Assembly (NCBI RefSeq): GCF_003385595.1
Contig: NZ_QNUE01000007.1
Location: forward strand, 186,001-250,000
Length of the DNA: 64,000 bases
Direction: 5' to 3'
Source of the DNA: Chryseobacterium flavum
GTDB taxonomy: Bacteria; Bacteroidota; Bacteroidia; Flavobacteriales; Weeksellaceae
Position 1 is the stretch's first letter, and each line of letters opens with the position of its first letter. Made by a program: the position numbers and the translations under genes. Positions 18,158 through 27,819 of the stretch are shown here, piece by piece. The notes below the pieces were generated by a model. It did not search any database, was not told the origin of the DNA, and saw only the letters and a list, made by a program, of their open reading frames with translations.

Positions 18158-20767
18158 TTAAAATCTCAGAGTCGCTGCAACAGACCAGGTTCTTCCAAAA
18201 CCAAGGAATCCTGTATTACCATCAGCGATACCCTGATACACTCTGCCAGCTTCCTGGTAAGTTTTTCCGGCATCCGGACCATTAGCAATTTTATCACCGG
18301 CAAAAATATTTGAGCTCAGTTCAGAGATATAATATTTGTTGAATAAATTATATACATTAGCTCTTAATGTCAGTGAGCTTTTCTGGCCAATTATAAACTT
18401 GTAAGAGGCTCCTACATCAAATAAATGATAGCTTGGTAATTTTACAATTCCTTTTTCTCTTGCCGCTTCTGTAAGGAAGTTGATCGGGTTGAATTGTGCA
18501 TATAATTTGTCATAATATTCCCAGTTGGCATCAATGCTGAACGCTTTGGTAATATTATAGTCAGCCCCGATACTGGCTGTTGTTTGAGCAGCATCTCCAA
18601 CCTTCAGATCTTTGATATTGATCGTCCCGGTTGCACCGGAAACCTCCTGGTTATTCTGAACATCGATGATGTTAAAACTTGCGTTACCTTTATATTTCCA
18701 GTTCCCTAATGATACCATTCCTCTAAGTCTGAGGTTGGCAAAAGGTCTTGCCTTTGCTTCCAATTCAATTCCCTGGTGTACCTGACCTACATTTAATGCG
18801 TTGTAGAAATAGGCATTTCCAAGCTGCAACTGTGAGAAGTTGGCTACATCAGCAGCCCCGGCATTGAATGTTCTTGAAATAAACCGGTCATCCCACTGCG
18901 TTCTGTAAGCATTGATGTTCACATCCACATAACGGGATTTGAAACCGTATCCCAACTCTACAGAGAAGATTCTTTCATTCTTGGCATCATTATAAATATT
19001 CTGGTTTGAAGGGAATAAAGCATTGAACAATGGCTGTCTTGAAATAACCCCTGTGTTGAAAAATACATTATGATGCTCATCTATATTATAATTGGCACCT
19101 CCCTTTACAATATAACCTGTTTTATGATACCATTTGGTTTCCTGGTTTCCGGGAGTATACAGCATATAATCTTTTCTCTTATAGTATTGTTCAGAAACAG
19201 ATCCCTGCACAGATGCACTGAGTTTTTCAGAGCTGTATTCAACCATTCCGTACATACCGGCCCATTTTACAAAGCCTTCGTTGTGGATGGATACTTTCTG
19301 GGCATTATTAAGCTTGGTAAGTGGTTCCGGTTTTACCGTGCGGTCAATATAATAGCCTTTAGGTGCATTTGCTGTACTGGAAACAAATAATGCATCTGAT
19401 CCCAGCATATCGGTAACAATGTCATAAAGTGCTCCTTTATACGTTTTAAGATCAATCCCTCCGTTAAAGGTCCAGTTGTTTTTCTTGTAATTAAGATCTG
19501 CGATAGCACCATACCAGTCATGAGCATTGATGCTCTGTTTTCTCACAATACCGGTTGACCCGTTAAGAGTGGCTACATATCGTCCGTTATAATCGGCAGG
19601 AGAACCTGCAGGTGCAGTAAAGGTTGACTTCTGGAACGTATTTCCGTTATAGTCTGTTACCATTCCTCCCTGGTTATACCGGTAGATCATATCCCAGTTG
19701 ATAGTACCGTCTCCGCCCGGGCCGTAGTTCATGAAATTCATGGTTTGCCCGTTAGCATTTTTTACAGAACCATTAAGTCCGGTACCGCCACCACCGCGGC
19801 CCCATGAGCCATAAACAACTGTTGATAATTTCAGGTTATCATTAATATTCCAGTCCCAGTTAAGAGAGGCAATAGGCTTATGATAGAAGTTAGGTGCCAG
19901 ATTGAACTGGGAGCCATTCAGCATTCCTGTTTGTGGATTGTATCTTCTTCCATAAATATCCAGCTGTCTTAGCGTAGCCACATTTGCCCCGGTAGCAGAA
20001 GATCTTCTTGTGTCATGTACCTGTGGTGCTCCGGTTGCAATTAAATTGAATGCATGTTTTTCATTCGGCTTAAATCCTGTAGAGAAAAACCAGGAATATC
20101 CTTCTCCCTTTGTTCCGTTGATATATCCATCACCCTGCCAGCGGGAAAGCAATACAGTGGTTCCCCATTTATTTTTTAATCCGGAAGAGTACATTGCTGA
20201 TAACCTGGAATAGTTATCGTTACCTGCCTCAGCTTTGATCATTGCTTTTTGTTCGGAATCGGTAGCTTTGGTTACAATATTGATGGTTCCACCTACAGAC
20301 GGAACTACGAATTTGGAAGCCCCCAAACCTCTCTGGATCTGGATAGAGCTTGCAATATCTGCCAGGCCGGTCCAGTTAGACCAGTAAACAGTACCTCCCT
20401 GCATGTCATTTACCGGCTGCCCGTTGATAATAACCGCAATATTAGCTCCGTCAAAACCTCTCATGTTGATTCTGCTGTCTCCGAATCCGCCACCTACTTT
20501 GGTAACGTATACGGATGGAGTAGACTTCATAATTTCAGGAAATTCCCTGTTTCCCAGTTTTTCCTGAATTTCTGCTGCCTTAATAGTGGAAACGGCAACA
20601 GGAGTTTTTCTCTCTTTGGCAGTCTGGGAAAGGTTTCTTCCCACCAACATCACCTCATCAATAGATTTGGACTTTTCTAGTGAATCCTTCGTACTCTGTC
20701 CGTAATATAAGGCAGCCGTAGGTAAAACAAGCGCTATAAATAGACGCTTTTTAAAAATAATGCTCAT
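18158..20767 (-). CDS. TonB-dependent outer membrane receptor
   Basis: 869 aa when started at ATG 20767 (MSIIFKKRLFIALVLP, a signal peptide ending near YYGQ); an upstream start would spoil the signal peptide. The plug domain spans about residues 45-165 (STPSVYVTKVGGGFGDSRIN, MRGFDGANIAVIINGQPVND, SVGGTINIVT), followed by a 22-strand barrel rich in aromatic/Asn turns and ending in Phe. No carboxypeptidase-like N-terminal domain and no SusD partner next door, so it is more likely a metal-chelate or small-molecule receptor than a glycan SusC. Substrate unknown. Confidence 0.95.
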   Translation of the reverse strand: MSIIFKKRLFIALVLPTAALYYGQSTKDSLEKSKSIDEVMLVGRNLSQTAKERKTPVAVSTIKAAEIQEKLGNREFPEIMKSTPSVYVTKVGGGFGDSRINMRGFDGANIAVIINGQPVNDMQGGTVYWSNWTGLADIASSIQIQRGLGASKFVVPSVGGTINIVTKATDSEQKAMIKAEAGNDNYSRLSAMYSSGLKNKWGTTVLLSRWQGDGYINGTKGEGYSWFFSTGFKPNEKHAFNLIATGAPQVHDTRRSSATGANVATLRQLDIYGRRYNPQTGMLNGSQFNLAPNFYHKPIASLNWDWNINDNLKLSTVVYGSWGRGGGGTGLNGSVKNANGQTMNFMNYGPGGDGTINWDMIYRYNQGGMVTDYNGNTFQKSTFTAPAGSPADYNGRYVATLNGSTGIVRKQSINAHDWYGAIADLNYKKNNWTFNGGIDLKTYKGALYDIVTDMLGSDALFVSSTANAPKGYYIDRTVKPEPLTKLNNAQKVSIHNEGFVKWAGMYGMVEYSSEKLSASVQGSVSEQYYKRKDYMLYTPGNQETKWYHKTGYIVKGGANYNIDEHHNVFFNTGVISRQPLFNALFPSNQNIYNDAKNERIFSVELGYGFKSRYVDVNINAYRTQWDDRFISRTFNAGAADVANFSQLQLGNAYFYNALNVGQVHQGIELEAKARPFANLRLRGMVSLGNWKYKGNASFNIIDVQNNQEVSGATGTINIKDLKVGDAAQTTASIGADYNITKAFSIDANWEYYDKLYAQFNPINFLTEAAREKGIVKLPSYHLFDVGASYKFIIGQKSSLTLRANVYNLFNKYYISELSSNIFAGDKIANGPDAGKTYQEAGRVYQGIADGNTGFLGFGRTWSVAATLRF

Positions 20768-20945
20768 GAAATAAACTAGCGTTTTTGAATTTAAGGCTGC
20801 AAAGATCACTATTTATTTTTGAATAGGGTATTAAATTTTGATTATATTTAGAGACATAATAATTATTTTATTTCTATGTTTTATCTACATGTTTCCTTTT
20901 GAAAAGGTTTTTATGTAGTCTGCTAATAAAAAAACAGAAAAAAAA

Positions 20946-20976
20946 TTTGCATATATCATTTAAATACTTACTTTTG
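20946..20976 (+). promoter_or_regulatory. Consensus flavobacterial promoter of tRNA-Ala
   Basis: TTTG (20946-20949), 19-bp spacer, TACTTTTG (20969-20976), 12 bp before the tRNA 5' end. This is a full match to the Bacteroidota housekeeping promoter. Confidence 0.85.
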
Positions 20977-20988
20977 TACCGCTTAAAC

Positions 20989-21062
20989 GGGGGATTGGCG
21001 CAGTTGGCTAGCGCGTTTGACTGGCAGTCAAAAGGTCACGGGTTCGAATCCCGTATTCTCCA
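20989..21062 (+). tRNA. tRNA-Ala (GGC anticodon)
   Basis: A complete cloverleaf of 74 nt: acceptor GGGGGAT/ATTCTCC, D stem GCGC/GCGC, anticodon stem TTTGA/TCAAA with loop CTGGCAG (anticodon GGC at 21023-21025), T arm ACGGG-TTCGAAT-CCCGT, discriminator A. The G3-U70 wobble pair that identifies alanine tRNAs is present. CCA is not encoded. The 3' end is the attachment site of the downstream genomic island, which leaves the tRNA intact. Confidence 0.97.
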
Positions 21063-21063
21063 C
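21042..21063 (+). repeat. attL: direct repeat in the tRNA-Ala 3' end
   Basis: 22 bp starting GTTCGAATCCCG within the T arm and running to the tRNA 3' end plus one base. The identical 22 bp recur at 34727-34748. Flanking bases differ on both sides, which fixes the repeat length. Confidence 0.92.
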
Positions 21064-21107
21064 AGAGTGTGAATTATAAAATCTTCAAATCGCGCTAAAA
21101 GCTGATT

Positions 21108-21143
21108 AATCCTGCAAAATTTAAATTTTGCAGGATTCTTTTT
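21108..21143 (+). terminator. 30-bp perfect palindrome acting as terminator
   Basis: Arms AATCCTGCAAAATTT and its exact reverse complement abut without a loop (21108-21137) and are followed by CTTTTT. It would end the tRNA transcript within the island. Confidence 0.85.
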
Positions 21144-21185
21144 GCAACGAGAAATCGCAAATTTTTCAAATAAACTCGTAAAGTT

Positions 21186-21204
21186 TGTGGCAAAATCGTG
21201 GCAA
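21186..21204 (+). repeat. Integrase arm-type double repeat, left end
   Basis: TGTGGCAAAATCGTGGCAA: two GTGGCAA units 11 bp apart. One-base variant at 34656-34674, and an inverted variant at 23542-23561. Confidence 0.7.
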
Positions 21205-21329
21205 TTTTCAGTTCAAAAAAAATCGATAAAATTATATTTAAGTATTTGATATACAATATGTAAACCTCTTTAACAACTTGTTTAACAGAAGCTTTATTTC
21301 GACTTTTATAACCCTTAAAACGTTGAATT

Positions 21330-22698
21330 ATGTTAGAACAAAGTTATGGGCTCTTTTATTTTTTAAAAAGTGCAAAGAGCAGCACCTGCACTGTGTATGT
21401 CAGAATTACAGTCAATGGCATATCAAAAGAAGCGTCAACCAAAAGAAAGTGGGATCTTTCCCGCTGCGATCAAAAAGAAGATAAAGCGATCGGAACGAAA
21501 GAAGACGCAAAGACCTTAAACAGCTTCCTTGAATCTTTAACCACTGAGATCAATAGCTTTAAAACGGAACTACTAAATAAAGGTCTTCCTCTCTCATCAG
21601 TTGATCTCATCAATTTTGTAAATGGTCGTTCATTGAAGAGAAACAATGTTCTTCAGGAATTTCAAGAACATAACGAAGAAATAAAAGCGTTAGTTAAGAA
21701 AAAAGAATATTCAAGGGAACACATACACGTTACGTCACTGCAAGATCTCACGTTGGCGATTTTATAAAAGTCCAATATGGGCGGGATGATATTGAATTTA
21801 GTGCACTGAATTATGAGTTTGCTAAAAATTACTACATGTATTTAAGAACGGTTCGGAATTGTTCAAATAATATGGCAATTAAATACATAAGTAATTTCAA
21901 AAAAATCATTCTTAGAGCCGTTGCCAAAGATCTCATCACTAAAGATCCTTTCAAACTTTTTATCGGAAAAAAAACGAAAGTGAGAAAGCAGCCTTTGACA
22001 CGATTGGAACTTAAGAGACTTGGGGATTTTGTTTTTGATTCTGATAGGCTAGATGTAGTAAGAGATATATTTATCTTTCAATGTTACACTGGACTAGCTT
22101 ACATCGATGTTTATCAACTCAAGTGGGAGGATATTAAGGATGGTAACGACGGTGGGCTATGGATTATGAGTAGCCGTCAGAAATCGAAATCTCAAACAGA
22201 TATTCCCTTGCTGCCTAAGGCTGTTGAGATTATGGCAAAATATAAAAACGATCCGATTTGTATCCAGCGAAGAAGTGTTCTACCTGTACGTTCTAATCAG
22301 AAGATGAATGAATACTTAAAAGAGATTACTGAAGTATGTGAAATTTCGACAAAACTCAACACACACAAAGCGCGTAGAACTTTTGCACAGTCACACTTAA
22401 TAATGGTGTTCCTATTCATGTTGTTAAGGAAATGTTAGGTCATTATTCTGTGAAGCAGACAGAAGAATATGCTATAACTGAACAAGAGGCTATTGGTAGA
22501 GAGATGAAAGAATTGGAACTAAGATTAAAGAATGATAGTAGTAATGTTCAAAGTGAAGCCCTTGAGAAAATGATTGAGGAACTTGAGTCTGAACTATATT
22601 CATTAGTTAAGATGGAAGTGTTCAATAATGATACATGTTTTCAGACTAATATAGTCAAGATCCAATCTATCCTTAATAGAATGAGACATGCTATTTAA
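21330..22698 (+). pseudogene. Frameshifted tyrosine site-specific integrase
   Basis: Three frames together read as one Bacteroidetes-type phage integrase. 21330-21767 gives the arm-binding and part of the SAM-like domain. Near 21720-21735 the homology jumps frame (RSHVGDFIKVQYGRDDIEFS continues it). 21836-22438 gives core-binding and catalytic parts (QCYTGLAYIDVYQLKWEDI, HKARRTFA). A second shift near 22385 moves VTLNNGVPIHVVKEMLGHYS, with the box-II His and the Tyr of TEEYA, into a third frame ending at 22698. The first catalytic Arg position is TGLAYIDV, as in CTnDOT-like enzymes. Either the gene is dead or there are two sequencing errors. Confidence 0.88.
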
Positions 22699-22714
22699 CG
22701 AATTAAATAATATA

Positions 22715-22744
22715 TCGGCATCAATATATTGCTATTGAGGCCGA
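22715..22744. terminator. Hairpin between convergent integrase and HTH genes
   Basis: Stem TCGGC-a-TCAATA paired with TATTGA-g-GCCGA, 6-nt loop; only a weak T tract on either strand. Confidence 0.5.
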
Positions 22745-22749
22745 CATAT

Positions 22750-23058
22750 TCAGACAATTTTGAACTTAATTATTTTTACAATGCTACGAAACCCCGGATG
22801 GTACGAAGGTTTATATTCAATATAGCCCAAATCTTGTAATTGTTGAAAATATTTATGATAGGTAGGAAAAGTGGCAATATGGGAAAGTTTCATTAACTTA
22901 CTTCTACTGACCCGCACTATTTCCTTTTCGTTCTGCCGATAGGCAAGCTGTACAATCGCATAAATAAGGGATATATGCCAGACATTTATACGAGGATCCT
23001 TAGTGACTTTTGACATGTAATCCAGCCAACTCTGTTTAAGATCAACGTTCATCTTCAA
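22750..23058 (-). CDS. Small winged-helix-like protein of the island
   Basis: 102 aa, with a run of predicted helices: SWLDYMSKVTKDPRINVWHI, then a recognition-like segment (VSRSKLMKLSHIATFPTYHK) and a wing-like end (LGYIEYKPSYHPGFRSIVKI). I recall such proteins next to integrases in CTn-like elements of Bacteroidota, where a control role is assumed. Its start overlaps the end of the upstream gene by 17 nt, so they are co-translated. Confidence 0.75.
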   Translation of the reverse strand: MKMNVDLKQSWLDYMSKVTKDPRINVWHISLIYAIVQLAYRQNEKEIVRVSRSKLMKLSHIATFPTYHKYFQQLQDLGYIEYKPSYHPGFRSIVKIIKFKIV

Positions 23059-23311
23059 AAAGATTAATTAAGTCAGTCTTATTATAGTAATAAGATCCCA
23101 TTATCTTTTTGTGTCTGATCTTTCCGGAGATCCTGAAATTTTGAAGGGTTGCAGGAGAAATATCCATCAATTTCCTGATTTTTTTACTGCGTAGCCATTC
23201 AAATTGACTGTCTATTTCATTTTCATTATCCTTAGCATTCATTAAAAGTTCTACATCCTGAACGATTTGGGATCGTAGCACCTCAAGGTCTTGTCTAGTT
23301 ATTGGTTCCAT
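23042..23311 (-). CDS. Excisionase-like helix-turn-helix protein
   Basis: 89 aa. A helical N-terminus (TRQDLEVLRSQIVQDVELLM) precedes a MerR/excisionase-type HTH with wing (KIRKLMDISPATLQNFRISG, then KIRHKKIMGSYYYNKTDLIN). The G-x-Y-Y-Y wing just before a short last helix is typical of HTH_17 proteins near integrases, where they act as recombination directionality factors or regulators. It is first in a two-gene operon with the winged-helix protein. Confidence 0.83.
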   Translation of the reverse strand: MEPITRQDLEVLRSQIVQDVELLMNAKDNENEIDSQFEWLRSKKIRKLMDISPATLQNFRISGKIRHKKIMGSYYYNKTDLINLFEDER

Positions 23312-23468
23312 AATTCAAAAATTTATGGACCAAAAAAACGAAAGACGAATAAAAAGAGAAGAAATACAAGATTCGGTGACTTTATTTGTCCTATTTTGTC
23401 CTATTGATAAACAGATTGTTATGATATTCAGTTGTTTTTATTTGAAAATTTATTAATCTATAGATAAT

Positions 23469-23488
23469 AGAGAGGGAGGGATTCGAAC
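23469..23488 (-). repeat. tRNA 3'-end remnant (old attachment site)
   Basis: Read on the minus strand it is GTTCGAATCCCTCCCTCTCT, i.e. a T loop with 3' half of a T stem and acceptor strand, but the 5' half of the T stem is wrong and no other arms exist. It resembles the remnant at 34593-34615 (17 of 20 bases) in inverted orientation. An arm-type repeat lies about 60 bp away, as expected for an attachment site. Confidence 0.6.
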
Positions 23489-23541
23489 TGTTAATTGTAA
23501 TTGTCTGAACGATTGAGCTTTAACTAGCGGGTGTTTTTTTA

Positions 23542-23561
23542 TTGCCACGAATTTGCCACGA
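23542..23561 (-). repeat. Third arm-type double repeat, inverted
   Basis: Minus-strand text TCGTGGCAAATTCGTGGCAA matches the left-end copy at 18 of 20 positions. With the tRNA remnant at 23469 it forms an att-like end pointing the opposite way to the island ends. Confidence 0.65.
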
Positions 23562-23888
23562 CCAATCAGTTTGAACAAGTCCAACCTCGGTCTTACTTTC
23601 CTCATCTATTTTTTATCTGCAAAAGTCTTTAACTGTTTTATAAAGAACACTTTAGTTTCGTTAAACAAATATAGTAAAATATATAATTCAAAGACTTTCT
23701 CAATTGGTATTTTAAAAGTGTTATTTATACTTAGTTATCTTTTAGAAATTTGCCTTTACTTAGTAGAAAAGCTTAAAACACACTTTATCAACTTTTTCCT
23801 TCTCATAGATTTCCCTTTAAAGTGTTGCGAAGGAAAGCTTGCTTTCGGCCGATTACTTTTATTTGTAAAGTAAATCAGCTAACAAAAG
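23562..23888. other. Gene-free AT-rich stretch inside the island
   Basis: Follows the inverted arm-type repeat and runs to the methyltransferase stop. A 106-codon plus-strand frame starting with TTG at 23553 lies partly on the repeat and reads as hydrophobic AT-rich filler. A small GAAAGC/GCTTTC hairpin is at about 23832. Nothing else is seen. Confidence 0.5.
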
Positions 23889-24710
23889 TTACCTAACCTT
23901 CAGTTTCCAGGTTTGTTGTACATTGCCTTTGTTTCTTAGTAATTCTATTTGTTCTGCTGATGCAACGCCAAGCAGATGGGCTAGACTGCTGAACTTTTCA
24001 AATTCAGGCTCATATTTATCTTCGATAATAAAACCATTATCATAAAAAAATTGCTCAGCCTGATCGAATGAATCAAAGTAATTTTCATTGACATTCTTTG
24101 ATTTGAAAAAACGTTCCCACTTTTGATCCTTATCGCTCCCAACTTCCCCGGTTTCATGCTTAATGTATACATCAGCGGTCACCCAGGTTCCACCATTTTT
24201 TTCCAGAACAGAATATATACTTTTCAAGATCCTACACTGTTCAGTTTCGGTATAATACATAAGCAATCCTTCATTGACAATTAAAAGTTCGCATTCTTCG
24301 ATTCTATTGTTGTCTAGTTTGAAAACATCTAGTTCCTGAAATTTAAGAGTATTGGGAATAGGGGAGTCCAGATGTTGTAGAATGTCCATTTTTACATTCA
24401 TAATCGACTGAAGATCGGTATCGAAGTATATCTTTCCGGGATTCTTTCGTACATATTCCAACCCCCTCAGTGAAAAGCCGGATGACAATTCAAGCACAGC
24501 AGGAGAGTCGTTTTTTTCGAGGTAAAAGTCTAGGGAAAGGTAGCGCATTTCAAAATGGAGTACACTTGCCCAAAAGCCAAAATCTGAACGCAATTCCTGC
24601 GGAACACAGATGCCAAAATAGTTTGCAACTTCTTTCGCATACGGAATGGTAGTTGTTTCGGATTTAAATAGTAACAGCTCTCTCGCTGTATCAGTTACTT
24701 TCTCTAACAT
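23889..24710 (-). CDS. Class I SAM-dependent methyltransferase, LCMT-like
   Basis: 273 aa. Resembles the leucine-carboxyl-methyltransferase-like group (PPM1/LCMT fold, also linked to polyketide O-methylation): a helical N-terminus, then SAM-binding motif I as VLELSSGFSLRGLEY at about residues 71-85 (G-x-S-x-R instead of the usual G-x-G-x-G), motif II FDTDLQSIMNVK, and the acidic loop LLIVNEGLLMYYTETE. Substrate unknown. The divergent glycine motif is normal for this group. It shares a strand with the AraC gene upstream, 66 bp apart, so they may be one unit. Confidence 0.85.
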   Translation of the reverse strand: MLEKVTDTARELLLFKSETTTIPYAKEVANYFGICVPQELRSDFGFWASVLHFEMRYLSLDFYLEKNDSPAVLELSSGFSLRGLEYVRKNPGKIYFDTDLQSIMNVKMDILQHLDSPIPNTLKFQELDVFKLDNNRIEECELLIVNEGLLMYYTETEQCRILKSIYSVLEKNGGTWVTADVYIKHETGEVGSDKDQKWERFFKSKNVNENYFDSFDQAEQFFYDNGFIIEDKYEPEFEKFSSLAHLLGVASAEQIELLRNKGNVQQTWKLKVR

Positions 24711-24776
24711 ATCGGTCTATTTTATTTTGCAAAATAACAGCAACGAATTGAGCTAAAATTGTAAAAAATAGACCTG

Positions 24777-25571
24777 CTACTTCTTAATAAACTCGTTCCC
24801 CAGTTTATTGGGCTTTCTCAAGAATATATTGGGTCTTAATCTTAAGATTTTTCGAAAGCTTAGTAAGAAATGGGATTCATCATAAAACAGATCATAGAGT
24901 TCATGTTTATTTTCCGACTGGCTATTTCTAACGTATAAGTTATATATCTCCTGAAAACGAATAATGGAAGCATATTGTTTGGGGGTAATGCCGGTTTGTG
25001 ATTTAAAGAGTTTATTAAGTTGGCGCTGTGAAATGTCCATGTCCGCAAAAAGATCTTTAATTAAAATGCAGCCTTTGTGAGCATTTATCTGATCGCAAAT
25101 CTGTACAACGCGATTATCCGGTTTATAGTTTATTCTTTCCTCCAACAGTTTCGTGAGTTCTGTGACCGACTCCTGAATATTGCCTGAAAAAGAGGTCAAG
25201 GCTTCTGTACCATCAAGCTTTTTTTTAGAGATTGAAACTACCTTATTGATGTAATTTGGAAGATCATTTCCGCCCATTGAATAATAACCGTAAGGTTTAA
25301 AACTGATTCCTATAGAACTTACGGGAACATCACCTTTAAGCAGAATCTTTGTGGTGTGCTGACCGACAAGATGTAGGTCATATCTTGAATGATAAAAGGA
25401 TTGATTTTGGATAACATGTTGATATTCCCCAATATAATTCCATATCAGAATCCAGCGTCCTGAAGGAATAATAGCAGCTTGTTCACCATAGTCCATATGG
25501 TTGGGGCTTTCGAATGACCAAATTGATTCCACATAAGGGATTAAATTCTCAGGTATTGGATAATATTGCAT
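24777..25571 (-). CDS. AraC family transcriptional regulator
   Basis: 264 aa. An N-terminal sensing domain (EQAAIIPSGRWILIWNYIGE, SSIGISFKPYGYYSM) of the type often paired with AraC HTHs (DUF6597-like) is followed by a two-HTH AraC domain from about residue 160 (IKDLFADMDISQRQLNKLFK, GITPKQYASIIRFQEIYNLY, LYDLFYDESHFLLSFRKILR). It probably controls itself and the methyltransferase that follows. The inducer is unknown. Confidence 0.9.
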   Translation of the reverse strand: MQYYPIPENLIPYVESIWSFESPNHMDYGEQAAIIPSGRWILIWNYIGEYQHVIQNQSFYHSRYDLHLVGQHTTKILLKGDVPVSSIGISFKPYGYYSMGGNDLPNYINKVVSISKKKLDGTEALTSFSGNIQESVTELTKLLEERINYKPDNRVVQICDQINAHKGCILIKDLFADMDISQRQLNKLFKSQTGITPKQYASIIRFQEIYNLYVRNSQSENKHELYDLFYDESHFLLSFRKILRLRPNIFLRKPNKLGNEFIKK

Positions 25572-26011
25572 TCAATCGGCTTAAAAATTTAATTTTCGAA
25601 GATGTGTACAATCTATATAAAACGACCTTTAAATGCTACAATAACGATCTAAGATCAACTACACCTAATAAATATCTAATTTATTAAAAAAAATCTTTTT
25701 TTTGCAGCTCTTTTTAACCCCCGTTTTTATATGAGTAAGTAGTATTTGAAGCTTTTTAAATTAATATTAAAGTTATGGATTTACAAACAATACTATTCAA
25801 TAAGCTTAACTGGTTGAAAAATGAATTGGAATGTCTTTAATTTGAAATATGATCATCGCGAAACTTGGGTATTAAAATATTGCAATATGATTAATGATGA
25901 AAAATTACTGCTAGAGCATGGGTAGGGTATTTTTTGTTATTCATGTATCTATATTTTATTGCCCGAAGCTTAGAAGTCATTTTGTGAATAGATTACTTAT
26001 TTGCTAAAACA
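25572..26011. other. Intergenic region of the island, possible decayed DNA
   Basis: 440 bp upstream of the AraC gene and downstream of the SDR gene. It contains a 21-codon frame (25775-25840, MDLQTILFNKLNWLKNELEC) with no recognisable family and no other open frame. Probably promoter of the AraC gene plus decayed sequence. Confidence 0.5.
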
Positions 26012-26040
26012 AAGGACAAGCTTATTAAAAAACTTGTCCT
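26012..26040 (-). terminator. Terminator of the SDR gene
   Basis: Stem AGGACAAG/CTTGTCCT with 12-nt loop, followed on the minus strand by TTTGTTTT. Confidence 0.75.
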
Positions 26041-26061
26041 CTCAGAGTGTAATGAAATTAC

Positions 26062-26811
26062 TTATGCAGAAATTCCACCATCAATTTTAAAGCTGCTACC
26101 TGTAATATATCCTGCTTCATCTCCTGCGAGGAAATTAACTAAAGCTGCTACTTCCTCTGGAAGTGCAAAGCGCTTTAGCGGAATAGAATCCATAAGATAC
26201 TGACGTATATTTTCATCAGCATTAATCAGCATATCTGTTTCCGTAGCTCCCGGCTCTACACTGTTCACTGTAATTTTTCTGGGTGCGAGATCCCATGCAA
26301 GACCTCTGGTATAAGCGGAAACAGCGGCTTTTGTGGCTATGTAATCACACATACCTGGACTACCAATCCTGATTCCGCCAACGGAAGCAATGTTGATGAT
26401 TCTTCCACCGTCAGGCATATATTTCTGTGCTGTTCTAACGGCTTCGGCAACAGAATGAATATTTACATCGATCTGGTTATTGTATGCTTCTGCTCGTTCG
26501 CTTGCAGTTTCAATCGGACCATATACGGCTACAGCAGCATTATTCACCAATATGTCGATCCTGCTAAATGCTGCTACAGTTTCTTCGATGGCACTTTTTA
26601 CAGCACCTTGAATTGCTCCGTTTGCTTTTATTGCTAATGCTGTTCCTCCGGCCCCAACAATATCAGATACGATTTGCTGAGCATTGTTTTCTGAGTTTAG
26701 ATAAGTGAAAGCCACCATTGCCCCTTCTTTTGCAAGGCGTTCTACGATTGCTTTTCCCATTCCGCGACTTCCTCCGGTAACGAAAGCTATTTTTCCTTTT
26801 AATGTTGACAT
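26062..26811 (-). CDS. SDR family oxidoreductase (FabG-like)
   Basis: 249-aa classical short-chain dehydrogenase/reductase. The NADP-binding TGGSRGMGKAI motif is at residues 12-22, NNAA in the middle, catalytic Ser in NIASVGG, and the YIATKAA catalytic Tyr/Lys at about 154-160. The C-terminus GYITGSSFKIDGGI is the usual family end. Members are often labelled 3-oxoacyl-ACP reductase, but in this island it is more likely an accessory reductase. It precedes a truncated quinone-oxidoreductase-like gene on the same strand. Confidence 0.93.
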   Translation of the reverse strand: MSTLKGKIAFVTGGSRGMGKAIVERLAKEGAMVAFTYLNSENNAQQIVSDIVGAGGTALAIKANGAIQGAVKSAIEETVAAFSRIDILVNNAAVAVYGPIETASERAEAYNNQIDVNIHSVAEAVRTAQKYMPDGGRIINIASVGGIRIGSPGMCDYIATKAAVSAYTRGLAWDLAPRKITVNSVEPGATETDMLINADENIRQYLMDSIPLKRFALPEEVAALVNFLAGDEAGYITGSSFKIDGGISA

Positions 26812-26913
26812 TTTATGTAATTTTTATTTTAAAGTTCGTTAATATAAGTTTATAGATTAATGTATGTAGCATTGATTATGTATAATTTCTAAGACTTTAT
26901 TGAAGCTTTATCG

Positions 26914-27819
26914 TTACGGATTAACGATAATTTTACCAGCAGTGTGGTTTTTTTCAATTTCTTTATGGGCCAGTGCCATCTCTTCGAGTTTAAATCGTTT
27001 TGAAACATGTGATTTTACCAAACCTTCTTTCATTAATCCTGCAATCGCCGTCATATCTTTTCCATTTGAAACAACAGCATTATAGTACGCATGCACATCT
27101 AATTCTTTAGAACGCTTTTCCCATCTGCTTCCATCAATGTGAGACCACAGGCTTAATAATGTACCTCCCTTTTTCACTACGCTAAGGGTTTTTTTGATAT
27201 GCTCATCCCGTAAGCCTTCAATAACATAGTCTACCGGTTCGATTACCTCTAAGAAGTCTGTCTTTTGATAATCGATAAATTCATTTGCTCCAAGACTCAT
27301 CACCAGGTCCTTTTTGGATCCGGAAGCTATAGCAATAACATAAGCTCCAAAATATTTGGCAAATTGCACGGCAAAATGCCCCACACCACCACCTGCTGCG
27401 GTAATAAGCACACGATCACCCATTTTTATAGGGTTTTTGATGAGCGGTTGCCAGGTAGTTAATGCTGCCATGCCTGCAGCAGCTGCTTCATCATGGGAAA
27501 TATTAGCAGGTTTTATTGTAATGTCAATGATATTGGCAACTACATATTCTGCATAAGCTTTAGCGTGTCCGGCTGTAGTAAAGGTTGGAAAATTAAGTAG
27601 ACCGAACACCTCGTCACCAACATTAAAGGTGCTGACATTATTTCCGATAGCTTCAATTACACCAGAAACATCCCAGCCCAATATTTTGGGTGTTTCATTG
27701 TTAAATATGTAGTCTAATGCAGGGTTTTGCCGTGCGTAGATATCTGTGGGATTAATGCTTATTGCATGAACTCTAATAAGGACCTGATCATTAATATCAT
27801 GGGAAAGTTCTGCCGGTTT
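26914..27819 (-). pseudogene. 5'-truncated zinc-free alcohol dehydrogenase/quinone oxidoreductase
   Basis: The frame reads VLIRVHAISINPTDIYARQN, then GWDVSGVIEAIGNNVSTFNV and the Rossmann motif AAGGGVGHFAVQFAKYFGA, clearly an MDR-family NADPH oxidoreductase of the zinc-free type. Homology starts abruptly at about 27815 (PAELSHDINDQV): the first 20-25 residues expected in this family are missing, and an in-frame TAA sits at 27820-27822. The first possible start (TTG, 27681) would lose about 70 residues of the catalytic domain. The upstream 250 bp are unrelated DNA, so a deletion or insertion has cut off the 5' end. Confidence 0.8.

Noticed and set aside
23553-23873. 106-codon plus-strand frame starting with TTG
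   Set aside because: Begins inside an arm-type repeat and reads as hydrophobic AT-rich noise without a recognisable fold.
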